Source: Trichoplusia ni (lineage: Eukaryota; Arthropoda; Insecta; Lepidoptera; Noctuidae). From it: a stretch of 64,000 bases of DNA. Position numbers and translations under genes: made by a program. Positions 13,605 through 25,260 of this stretch are shown piece after piece; position 1 is the stretch's first letter, and every line of letters starts with the position of its first letter. The DNA lies in the NCBI RefSeq assembly GCF_003590095.1, contig NW_020800309.1:248001-312000 (forward strand), given 5' to 3'. The notes under the pieces are model-generated. The model searched no databases, was not told the DNA's origin, and saw only the letters and a program-made list of their open reading frames with translations.

Positions 13605-13837
13605 TAATTTAATAATAATAAAATACTCCATAACTAAAACTTAGCAAAGCTTGTATGATAAATACTAGATTACTTATTAACATACTTTTATCCTCCTAAA
13701 TATGTAATATAGAAAAATCACACCCAGACGTAGAACAAATGATCGTTCTCATTACACTAACATTTGTCCTAGGTGGGAATCGAACCGACTACCTCTGGTA
13801 TAGCAGTTACGGCCACTAACCACTCGACCAACTGGCC
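13605..13837 (-). mobile_element. tRNA-derived SINE, copy 1
   Basis: Read on the - strand, the element begins GGCCAGTTGGTCGAGTGGTT (pol III A box) and contains GGTTCGATTCCCACC (B box) about 50 bases later. This is a tRNA-like head with internal promoter elements. The body (ACAAATG...ATCATTTGTTCT...GTCTGGGTGTGA) and an AT-rich tail follow. The same order and words occur in the copy at 35.6-35.8 kb. The head is diverged and cannot be a working tRNA gene. Confidence 0.8.
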
Positions 13838-15236
13838 AGTATAGTTGAGGTTAAAAATATTTCTTATTTGCTCAGACTGAATGTTATTTGCTCAAACTTG
13901 TAAACAATTACCTAGGTCAGGGACACTGGTCCCAGTCTAGTCTCTTAGTTTAAAATTTAATCATTTCAAGTCTAACTAGAAGCCCTTACATGCCCGAGTT
14001 TGCTTAATAGGACAAACTAAATTTTGAGCCAGATGTAATTATTTATGCATGTCTAAGTTAAAACGAAGTTTCGTTGTTCTAAGCAAGCGAGATCCATTTC
14101 ACAATCAAATTCTAAGATTCTATGAATGTTTCCTTTACGTTAAGAATAGAAGAAACATACATATTTCTTAGAACAGAAGATTGTATGCCGTTATTAAAGT
14201 AAGATAATACTGGACAAGTTTATTTGTTTTTTTTGTCGGTTTTCTAAGTTTCTTAAGCGTTGCCTCTCCAAATAGTGAAAAATAGTGATCAGCATGTTGA
14301 AGATCTTATTATAACTTATGAAACTTTATAACAGACTCAAAAGAAAAAATAAAGCTGCCAATTACGACTGTTAATTCACTCTAAATAGCGTTACCAACCT
14401 GTTTGCTGGTGACCTTATCTTTTGCCATTGAATTTTTGAATAGGCCGAGCTAAGCGTAGTTCCCATGCAATTCGGCGGAGGCTCACAATTCTCCCAAGGT
14501 CATCTCATTGTTCGTCTTAATGTGTATCTGGCTTTATACTTACCGCTCCTACAATTGTACACCATGACTTAGAATAATCTATGTCACGTTTTATCATTGT
14601 TTTATGATTTCCGATAGTTGTAAAAACAATATCGGAATATTTCGGACTATTTAAGGACATTAACAGGGTTTAGATTAATAAGGACGATATTTTATTTTGT
14701 TTCTTACTTCATTACCAATATATAAAATTAATCAAAGTAAACATTAGGGGGTCTTTTCGAATTCTACCTATGAATCTATTAAGTAATCGAGTTTTTGGTT
14801 TTGAACCTCTTCATTGAGATACACGTCATTAGAGAAACTTCCATAGTTCATAAAATTAATACTATTGATAACACCATTAAAACCATAAAACCACCTTATA
14901 TAGTCACGTAAGTTTTATAAAATGTCTAGATGTATTCCAATGGTCAATGACTGTCTGTTGCAGTAAATTGAGTACTTGAATATAAATGAATTTTCAAAGG
15001 AATTCATGAAATTCATTTGCTTAGGACAGCAATGCGACCTTTTTGCAGTGATCTGTACCATCCCGACTATTTTCCATTGCAAATTGATGTGGCATACCCT
15101 TGTCATCCGCTAGCGGTTGGAAATGAGAATGGAATTACAGTAAGCGTTTATTCAACTGTTTTAGAAATACATCAGAATTTGAGGTGCTTGAAAAGACTGC
15201 GATACCTTGGAGTATAAAATGAAGTACTGGCAAATA

Positions 15237-15300
15237 CAATAGGGACGATGACAGGGTGTAATTTTTTTTCCGTCAATTAAATTGTTAAAAAAATTTACAC
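15237..15300 (+). repeat. Partial end related to the 58.2-kb MITE
   Basis: AATAGGGACGATGACAGGGT resembles the left end of the inverted-repeat element at 58231 (ATAATAGGGATGATGACGGG). A run of T and a pyrimidine stretch follow. No matching right end was found, so this is probably a fragment. Confidence 0.35.
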
Positions 15301-15778
15301 TCTTTTTTGTGGTTTACGGCCATTTTCCAAGCCGCAATCTTCGCATATCAGTGCATATGCCTTGTCATATAATTTATTGTCATACTCATGTACTTATGAT
15401 CGACTTGAACAGAAGCTATAGATATCTATTATGTCTATACTTGTAAGTAAATCACTGTAGTTAAACTTAGTATTTACATAATACATGCTATTCGCCATTA
15501 TCTCTCCACCCGGCAGTAGTAATTTTCTGAACAATTTCCTCATAGATCGCTCTATTTTACGATCTATCCTTAATGTCCAACTCGGCACTTAAGAAAGTAC
15601 TTTTCCGGTTGTTGTGAACAGCTGATGTTATTCAGCTTCGCATAATGCTTTCCCTTGTTCATAACATGTATAGAAAATATATTAAAGGAATGATAAGATT
15701 GTCAAATATCATTTTTTTTAATTACGTGCGATCTCATTTGTAAATATTTTTCATTTATTTATTTCTCTAATCACCCAT

Positions 15779-15817
15779 TACAGGTAACTTAACCTAATGC
15801 GGTAGCTAGGACTAAAC
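15779..15817 (+). repeat. Dispersed repeat, copy 2
   Basis: This is the second copy of the segment at 11159-11197, including CTTAACCTAATGCGGTAGCT, again just after TTTA-rich DNA. Confidence 0.7.
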
Positions 15818-16410
15818 AAGATATCGCTTACGCTGGTCGTGAATCTTGCCATACATTATGCATGATTATGCACGATTAAACAACCAAGAATCTTTTAGCT
15901 GAGTATTTTCATTATAACTGTGTATAACTTGTGTTTTGTTTTCTGATGCAATTTCTTTGAACTCTAGGAATTCCCTTACAATCGAGTGGAGGTTTAGTCA
16001 AGTGGAAATTTCTGTTTATTCAACCCTCGTACTTATTTTTTTTGCTGTGATGTTTCTGCGCTCTTAGTTTTCCCGCGACATTTATTTTTAATAAGTGTTA
16101 TAACGTAGCAGGATTCTTTTAAATTACACTGTCAAATGAAAATGTAGTTTTAGTTCATATTCAGACCTAAATTTTTTTATTGCTCTGGATTTAATGTATT
16201 ATTTATTAAATAATCTTGTGTAACACTTTTTACGGCTTATATTCCAAATCAGTTAAAAAAATGGTAGCAATGACACACGAAATAATTTCTTAAGATTACC
16301 CAATCAGGAAAATACTTTAATAGTTAGTATTTATTAGTGAAAGTAGTATCATAATTATGATGTACCTAAAGAGTATCAAACGAATATTGTCAGACTGTTC
16401 AAACCACCAT

Positions 16411-16655
16411 AAAGCTGCTTTCACACCTATCTAGGAGGCCCATGTTTGTCCATAGTACAAGCTATCAAAACGGGGACACTTTTGGGGTGCAAAAAATGTG
16501 GATCGGTCCATGCGCGACTCGGCTTAGCCCAAACTGCTTCGCTAATAAAACACTACGCAACGTTTCATCGTATCAAAGTACAACGCGCATAGCTTCACGT
16601 GTACAGACGTCTGGTGGCTCGTACGGGTCCACCGAACAGCTGTGAATCCAGCTTT
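16411..16655. mobile_element. Possible MITE with imperfect terminal inverted repeats
   Basis: The left end AAAGCTGCTTTCACACC and the right end GCTGTGAATCCAGCTTT form imperfect inverted repeats (about 13 of 17 positions). They bound a 245-bp segment that is clearly richer in GC than its surroundings. No convincing target-site duplication was found, so the call is tentative. A 67-codon open frame inside resembles no known protein. Confidence 0.35.
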
Positions 16656-19391
16656 TCGTCCCTCATTCTAAAACGTTACTTTGAACCCGCTTGTTACACC
16701 TAGTGTTGTCTATAAACCAGTCTAAACTCACCCGTGCTTTTAAACACTGTAAACACTTTTTTTTTATCCACGTCTGTATTTATTCAGCTTGTTGATCTAC
16801 GTCACTATCAATTAACAACCGAATTTGAATCCTATTCAATTGTGTTACGGATTAATTTGTCAAGTTTTGTTGTTTCAGTGAGTCTCGTCTTTCGTTTAAT
16901 ACTCTTATTTCGTACATTTATAAAATTAATGTTAAAAGCTACGTTTTATCGTCTACAGTGGTAATTGTTTGTATAAGATACAAAGGAACAGGTATTGAAA
17001 ATAGATATTTTATAAACACATATAGTTTTATGTTTCCATAATATTCATTATTACTTAAACATTAGCATGTAATATAATATGCTATATACTTAACATGACA
17101 ACGATGCAATGTAACTAAACTAACTACCTTATGTGACATCATTCGTGTAAATAGCTTTAATGATGGTAATAAAACTATTAATAGTAAAAATATTGACGGT
17201 GTATCTCTTATTATTGTGTAATAGGTGTTTGAGGTTACACGATATTAAATTGAAAAGTAATTACATTTGTATGTCAAAAGTCATTGCTTCACATTTAGGT
17301 AAGCAACTCGAACAATGATCAATTCAAAAAGAGATTAGCTATTTTTGATGAGCTAAATATACATTCCGTACATGACTAGCTGTCACGGTTGATGTGGTGT
17401 GAGATGGAGGCAAACGGGCGGATAGACAGAGCCTTATTGTTTCGAATTTAACCGTTTCGATACCGAACCAAAAAAAAGTAAACAAAACATTCGTTAATCT
17501 AATTATTTTTAAAGGATATCTCAAAATGTCCTTATAAGAGCACATGAGAGAGTCAAGTAAAGTTATTTGACGTAAACAACCACTCAAATGTGAGTGGGTT
17601 TTAGCTCAACATTTCCCTGCGTCAGAAAATTTTGCGTCGTGGCATCCATTAAACTGAATGTTACAAGAAATATGAACGTGTCCGTGAAAGCTTTACTCAA
17701 CTGAACGATTTTAAATATTAATGAAAATGCTTTTAAAGTTATTTAAGTAAGTATTCGCTCATATTTGTAAGCGTGACTTACGTCCTGGAAATGAAAAATA
17801 TTGTCCGTGTTTTTCAAAGAAATCTTTTTTTCAACTTTCTTGCTTATGTTTATGTTTATTATAAAGTATGAAGAATAGGGTTCATGCGGTCGTAGTCCCA
17901 GCGGAATCCTTAAATGTTTCTAAGAATAATAAATAAGAAATTACTGGTACGGTTAGCAACAAGAGACAAAAAATACAATCTCTTCAAAAGACTCGATCCT
18001 ATTTTCTAGTACTTGGGACTAGGAAACCAACTCATTGAAAGTTGCTGAAAATTAAAATGTAACTGAATTATTGAGGCACTTTAAATTCCGTCTTTTATCT
18101 GCTGTTCTTGCAGACTCTACAAACAAAGCATTCGGTATACAACCTCTTTTGTTATCTAATTAGTAATGAATCTTGTCTCCAAGGCTCTCATATCTTTCAG
18201 TGACAAATAAACAAAGGGTCTACGTTACAAGGATGATTAAAATCAACCCGTTCATCTCCGTCACTCAAAACCATTAATCCTTTTAACTAATTTAATGTGA
18301 AACCACATCTATATACATTAATTAAATCATAATCAAATTGCGCCCGAAATTAATATCTATCTAACCTTGTAAAGTTTCCATTACTGAAGAAACTCGATGT
18401 ATTGAATAATTTATAAAGCGATATGCCCATCTTGTACCTCCTAATACATACTAATTGTCTGACCTAATTAATTGTTTTAATGTAACCACGTCCTATAAAG
18501 AGATTTATTTTGAAACATTTTTGCAATATTTCACCGAGGTTAACGGCCGCTTGAACGGGCTACGAACTTGCGACCCCGCGTCATTGGAGCCATTATTTTT
18601 ACCCGCGAGCAGGGACGCCTATCTCGGTTTCTTTTTTATTCGTTGTATTTGCCATCACTGTCTAAGGTACTCAATTAGATAGAGATGCATGCACGATTAT
18701 AATGAAAATCAGACTTATCCTAGATAGATGAGCCAGTGTTTTCTGTTTTTATAAATTATTTTTAGACATTCAAACAATGCTATGCATTTAAATTACTATT
18801 TTAATAATTTTCTGCTGTTTATCAATCTCTGTAATTGGCTTTTCACAAGACAGCTACAATATTAATCTAGATATTTTTATGCAGCTTCTTTTTACGCACA
18901 ATTCGAATAATAACTCAGATTAAATTTTCAATCAATCATTAACATTTCCAAAGAAATTTGTAAATCGTAATGATGGTTGCTTAACTTACTTTACGAATTC
19001 CTGTAAGTCTTTGTAAGATATCCATAACTATGTAAGTGTACTTATTTACAGAGAATTGAGTTTAAAATGCAATCTTACTTTTCCAGCGAAACCTTTACAA
19101 ATATAAAACTTCTTGATGAGTTTGCAACTAATTGCATTTGCCTGGTCATCGTTCAGCAAGACAAAAGGGCAGTTTCACTATTTAGTAACCGCCTTTCTGG
19201 AGTTTAAAAGTAAAATGAGTTTTAATCTAAAAATAGTACTGTTTAAGGTGAAGTGTCAAAAGGTTCATCACTGAACTTCAAGTTGCGCTATTACTCAAGT
19301 CTTAAATTAAAAGCACATTCTGTGGATTCGATATTAACATAAAAACATTCTAGGAAATCTCAAAAGGAATATATCATTTTGTCGCGAGGGT

Positions 19392-19546
19392 TTCAAAAAT
19401 ATTCAAGTCCCACACTGCGGCACCTAGACTCGGACACACATTCGAGGATCACTCAGATGCTAGTCCTACGCAGGGATCGAACTCGCGACACGAAGCTCTC
19501 AGTAGGTTTGACGTGGTGACCGCTACCACTCAGCTATCCGTGCAAA
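19392..19546 (-). mobile_element. tRNA-derived SINE, second family, copy 1
   Basis: On the - strand it begins GCACGGATAGCTGAGTGGTA (A box-like) and reaches GAGTTCGATCCCTGC (B box) after about 50 bases. The body then continues through GTAGGACTAGCATCTGAGTG. A related head lies at 25.2 kb on the same strand. It is too diverged to be a tRNA gene; the shared tail identifies it as a SINE. Confidence 0.7.
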
Positions 19547-20764
19547 AGTTGGAGAGTATTGAACTATTTAAGAGTAGAGATTTTGATGTTCGTCCTTATT
19601 TGTGAATATGACGATATTCCTACTATTCGTATTAAATTGTAATTAATTTTATTACACCATTACTAAGGATTGTGTACTACGTTTGATGTTATTCTAGCCA
19701 TCAGTGAGTTTTATGAGACGTAAATTTATGGCAGTATGTGCTTAAAGTTCTAATACTAGGCTTATTGGTCTAGTGCCTATTATAGCTTAGTGGAAGGTTT
19801 AAGATGGTAAATACCATTAAGGATTCTGTTCCAAAATACTTATGAATAGAAAGTTAGTCAGTTGACTGTAATCCGATTAAAGAAAATTTCGTGAGATAAT
19901 CCGTCGTATTATTGTATACTGTTTTGTATCTGCTCTAGATTTCGCTTAATTGTTTTTTAATTGACCTAGCGTTCTGCAAACAAAAATACATACACCTTTT
20001 CTTTTGGTCTAATATCTGGCTTTCGTAAAAGGTTTTATCGTTTTTATCATTACCAAAGTAAAATAGAGTTACAAAAGCTTAACGCTGTTAATCTTCTCAG
20101 TATAATTGATGAATGATAATGCCAATTAGGTCCTAGCTCGAATTATTCAAGTGTTCAATATTAAATAGATCAAAGAGATCGTTTATAACTAGAGATAAGA
20201 TAACCGTCAATTGTTTCAGTGAAAGCATTACAAATACCCTAAAATTTGGACTGGAATCTCGATCCCTATAGAAGTAACTTGTACATTTAACAATAGATAG
20301 TACAGAGCTAAATTGAAAATTTATACGAACACACTATCACTTGTTTACTGAACATGCATACGGAAATGTTCAGTCTGTGTATGGAAATTCTAAAGTAAAT
20401 AACATTACATTTGTTTAACCCCGCGATATTGTTCTAGAAGTCAAGCATTCAGTGTAACTGTTACATATGGCAATGTGACTTCAACACAATACGTGTAACG
20501 GAGATTCACAATGGATGGACAGAATTGATAGACGCTGTATACGACGATATTTCGTAGAATACCCACAAAATTGGACGTGCCACCGCACAAAGGTTCTCAA
20601 AGATTTACAGCGGTCCGGTCTTAGTCCAGTACACTCGGTTGCAAAAGATTCTCCTTTTTGTGCCTGACGCTAATCCCAGCTTTTGCTGGGTCTACTATCA
20701 CACGTACTCTTGAGGTAAACCACTCAAATACCATTGAAAATGTTGGAGACAGTAACCTTCATTT

Positions 20765-20825
20765 ATTATTAAACGAAGTGTGCAAGTTCATGATAAACAC
20801 TAGATTATTAATTAACGCATATTAA
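20765..20825 (-). repeat. SINE-tail fragment
   Basis: ATGATAAACACTAGATTATT followed by AATTAACGCATA closely resembles the tail of the SINE at 13605-13837 (ATGATAAATACTAGATTACT). No tRNA-like head is attached, so it is a remnant. Confidence 0.45.
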
Positions 20826-22965
20826 CAAAGTTTTGATATTTATTTTATGTTGCGCAAAAATATATAGCTTATTATGTATAGAAGCTGACTTTACGAACAT
20901 AAATATTGGACTAGCCCTGTAGGTACGCAAATACACTTCTAGTTTTATGTCAACTTCAGCCGTCGCCAGAATAGAACCCACAAAAAGGTTGTATAACAAT
21001 ATTTTTGGTGAAATGAAACTGTCAATAATTCTACTTATTCGTTTGAAAACACACTTTTCTTTGTTGGCATTAAATGAGAAATTTGTTTGAAAGTCAAAGT
21101 ACGAATTAAATTCCAATAACACGAAAAGCTATTTGACCTTGTATCGGTTTCCTTTCGGCATTGTTCCTTTTAACAAGTGTTTACATACGAATGCTTTTCA
21201 TTTGTAATTGCTTTTGTTTTACGAGTGTTGTATTGTTATCATCAATTTGACCCCGACCTTGAATTGATCTTTGCGTTCGGAAGTTCTTTCATCTTTCTCC
21301 TGCCAGTATCTCCTAATTCCAATTTCAAATAATTCCACAACAATACGTAAATCGTCTAGTGGTTTACGTGCATCCATTCCGTTTTACGATGTTTTTATTG
21401 TTCAACCATTTTATCGCGTATCTTTTCCTATATACATGAACATGTTTATGAGATTCTATTCAGCGATGGGAACTAACTCTCAGTATGCATTATCACTTGT
21501 GAATATCGAGTTTTCAATATCCTTTTTCGTTTCGAAGTGAGTTTGACTAACGTGTTTGAGATGGGTTCTCCTTTTGTACCGATAGCCCTTTCTTGGGTAT
21601 CAAAACGACGTCACCTTGCTTTGTAGCCTGGATTTTACTACTATATATCACACGCTTGATGTTCCTTCCTCACAACAATGTACAGTTTTATGTGATAATT
21701 TGTGTATCTGTTTACTTGCACAGTCTCTTGTATGTTTCTGAGCTACCTTATCTACTTTCGTTATCATAATGTATTATGATCATACGTTTTAACATGTTGA
21801 TGGTTCCCATTTGGCAGAATTGTTTTGTTTGTATCCATTGTATATTGTTGTTGGTTGCTAGTCCCACTCCACTAATTCAATTTGCGTTTTCCTTCTATCC
21901 CAATTACGAAAGAAACGTTATTTCATTCAGGGATATTGTTTCTAATTAAAACTTTTTTTATAACCTTATTTATTTATTTATTTATTTATTATAAACTTCA
22001 TCGTAAATAATCAATATTATCTGTTAATTGAAATTATTTACGACACCATAAATTTGATAGAATAATTATCCGGATTCAGGTAGCTGGAGTGTTGCCAATA
22101 TAAAGTAACGCATAGGCGAGTTATCTTGCGAAAGTATTTACAAATCGAAATTGTTTTAGTTTTAAATATTTTCAGTTAGAAATTTATAGCTCTCATTCGG
22201 TTCCAATCAAAACATGGTTTACTCGGAAACTGAGTTGGAATGGCAGCAGTAAAATGCGCGAACAGTAAACCGGTGTCCTGTTTGTGAAATAATTTGACTT
22301 GAAGCCAAATGATTTGACTATCACTGGTAAAGCATTGTTTGATATTTATGATGTGCTGCCTTGATAATAAGTGGTTACATTGAAGGCACGTCATAACCGA
22401 CGACATTGTTTTGAAGCGGAAAATGAATCTGATGGAAAAAATGGTATTATCTTATCAGATAGCTGCAATCTGCATAGTGCAAACTTATCAGTATGTGTTT
22501 CTTACGTAAATTTTTAGATACAGAAAATACCTATGTTAGTGCATATCTACTTATATAATATGTATCTACCTTGGGTTTAATTCTTTACCGTCTTCATTAA
22601 GCTCTTCATGATTATATGCGTTTATCAAGTAAAATACAATATACAATTTTATTGACTTGGACTCATTTTCACCTTTATCTTACCTCTATTTTACGGTCTT
22701 ATAAAGGTCCGGAATATATTGATACTGAGTCACGTGTCGACGGATTGGGGTTAAAGATTTCACTTTAACCGTCGTCATTACTTTACGGTAATTGCAATTA
22801 AAACTTTACTTCGGTTCTGTGATACTGCACTGCAGTAATAAAATAAAAGTTTCGCTGCTATCCAGTGTTTGTGACTTACTGTTAATGACTACGGATCTAT
22901 TGCATTAATGTTTTCTTCATCCTATTCTGGTTTACTCAAATGTCACGACTAGTCGTCTTTATCAA

Positions 22966-22992
22966 CCGACTTCAAAAAATGATGTTCACAGT
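22966..22992 (-). repeat. Short dispersed repeat, copy A
   Basis: The sequence ACCGACTTCAAAAAATGATG on + is the inverse of the motif at 36.18 and 48.26 kb (CATCATTTTTTGAAGTCGGT against CCTCCTTTTTTTGAAGTCGC). This motif is frequent in lepidopteran genomes as the end of a dispersed family. Confidence 0.45.
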
Positions 22993-23743
22993 TCGCCTTC
23001 TTTTTTTTGCGTTTGTTATTACCTCAGGACTTCGGGCTAGATAGAACCAATTTTGTTGATTATTTTTACGTTAAATAGCTGTCATTTGTTCCTATAATTT
23101 TAAGTTTGGCTAAGTACTTTTTATCTATAGTCGGCTGTACAAAAATGTACAATATTATTTAACCAATCTATCCATAAAATTTTATATTTGCTTTTAAATT
23201 AATTGTTTTTTTTATGTGTAATATGATAAATTAAATAACGTATTACGACATACGTTTGTTACGCAATAAGATGTTTATCAGTTTTTTTTAATTACCTTTA
23301 AAACTAATCATGGACGATGAACCAAATCTCTAGTGAAATGAAATTAATTTAATAAGTGGTTATGTGTACCGCATCGTAGTATTACGTATTCAAAGAATAT
23401 TTAATTATATAACAGACTATTTTGTATACCCTACGGAATGGTTAAGTGTGAGTCATAGTTTTTAACAGAGCGTAAAAAATGTTATACTTTCTATGATGGT
23501 ATATTTATTGGTTAATTTATGTCCTTTTGGCAAGACAAAATGGAATAAATCTTTAAATAGTAAAATCGTTGAAAACTCAATAACGCGTAACTTCAATTAA
23601 TATAAATTCCGTTACTGCATTATCTAAATACATTTTAATAAATATAACTTATAAATAAATATGACTTCCAACGATCGCCATTCTCACGCAAAATTAACTT
23701 GAAGTTGTATAAGGTCAAGGTTACATTGCAATGGGTATGGCGC

Positions 23744-23755
23744 GCCACCTAGGGG
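23744..23755 (-). promoter_or_regulatory. CTCF-like motif
   Basis: GCCACCTAGGGG matches 11 of 12 positions of the reverse CTCF core GCCMYCTRSTGG and lies in a small GC-rich island in an AT-rich region. This is motif evidence only. Confidence 0.3.
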
Positions 23756-25117
23756 CTGTGACCTCAAACTCACCCTTGTTGACTCATTGTCGTTATTTGA
23801 TCGCTCACATGCCGAATCAACGTGTTATTTACTACTAATAAACTTGGGCTAGATGGCAATTAACTTTGTTTCACTATTTTCTTTTTTTTTGGTTTTCATT
23901 TATCACTGTAAGAAGTTCTGAGAGAATTTAGACTTGTTTCTTTTTCGTGTAATTGTAATTCTCTTTTCTTTTCTTTTTTTTACAATTTTCTTTTCGCTCA
24001 AGGCTCCGTCTGCACTAATATTGGTAGTCGCTGAAAAAGAGTTTATTTTGCAGATTAATAGTTACTTCCATCGTAAATTTTATTAAAATTAGTAAAGGAT
24101 GCGTTTGAGCGTGATGAATGAACACAACGTACCGACACCAAAGCGCGAATTAATTCAGATATATAAAAATCATGTTCACCCTTATCTATTTAATTCAAAA
24201 AAACTCATGAGTACCTTCTAAACAACTTAACGTTTAATACACTATCGTCCACGTCGTCAATCTACATGGACTAGTAGCTATTTCTCTCGCAGCTACTTCA
24301 ATAAATTCCTAGTGACAGGCGAGGGAACTCTACGTAGTCTTTTAAAGATCGATTGACCTACTAACTTATGTTATTTTCTAAATTGCTAAAAAAAATAGAA
24401 AAATGTCCAAGAAACTGGACCGTGGACTGTCGTACTTGAACAAATTCTTCAAATTAGTGCCGAAATATGTTCAGATATATAGGTCGTTACTAACTAATAA
24501 TTGGCTATAATAAATTAATGTCATCTAATCTCATCAGTAAGATAAAAAGACAGGGAGTGTCTTAAGTGGTTCATTGATCAAGTAATTGTTTCATGCTGTT
24601 TCACAATACATATTCTACTACCATCATACTAACTCATGGGCTTATACTTCTAACCGTACATAGGAAAGCATCTGAAGACAAAAGTGGTCTAGTATGGGAA
24701 GCTTATGTTGCCTTGGGTACGAAAGTATTAATTATCATTACGTATTTTTCCATTTGATTTTTTTCCCCTACATAAATTACGTAACAGTATAATGGCTGTA
24801 CTTAAAAATACATAAAATTCGCTCAGAAAATTCGTTCCCAGAGTTTCCCCACAAATTGATACGTCGTCGGGCGAATCGTCGAAATGTTGAAAACGAATTT
24901 TGGTGACGGTAATAAAATTCTGGTTGATTGATTAATTGAAAGTGTTTCCCAAATTAAATTCGCTGCGGTATACCATTTTCATGCGCATATTGCATAATAG
25001 AGGTGTCACTTTAATGCCTTTGAGTTAAAATGTATTCCCGTTTGAATAAACCATCTCTTAAATGATAAAACATGTGAAACCTCTTTTTAACGTAACTTAT
25101 TTAGTGTAACGCTTTTG

Positions 25118-25260
25118 TGTCATGTTTGAATGAACATGCACAAAGACAAACAAGCGTAGATTGCAGCAAATACTTATCCTACGCGAGTATCGAACCCGCG
25201 ACACGTCGCGCTCAGTGAGTTTGGCATGGTGACCTATATACCACTGGGCTATCTAAGCAC
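25118..25260 (-). mobile_element. tRNA-derived SINE, second family, copy 2
   Basis: On the - strand TAGCCCAGTGGTATATAGGT (A box region) is followed by GTGTCGCGGGTTCGATACTC (B box) and then GCGTAGGATAAG, which parallels the copy at 19.4-19.5 kb. The left boundary is uncertain. Confidence 0.65.

Larger units (their letters stand above)
13838..19391. other. AT-rich stretch with few features
   Basis: Apart from the separately listed repeats at 15.2, 15.8 and 16.4 kb, nothing was recognised. A GC-richer patch at about 18530-18620 contains a 75-codon open frame of no recognisable family. Confidence 0.5.
19547..25117. other. AT-rich stretch without recognisable genes
   Basis: Open frames of up to 104 codons occur (for example 20808-21122 on the - strand), but none resembles a known protein. 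A SINE-tail fragment near 20.8 kb and a CTCF-like motif at 23.74 kb are listed separately. A (TTTA)n run lies at about 21966-21990. Confidence 0.5.

Noticed and set aside
20808..21122. 104-codon frame on the - strand, the longest outside mobile elements
   Set aside because: AT-driven residue composition, no recognisable motif and no splice or start context.
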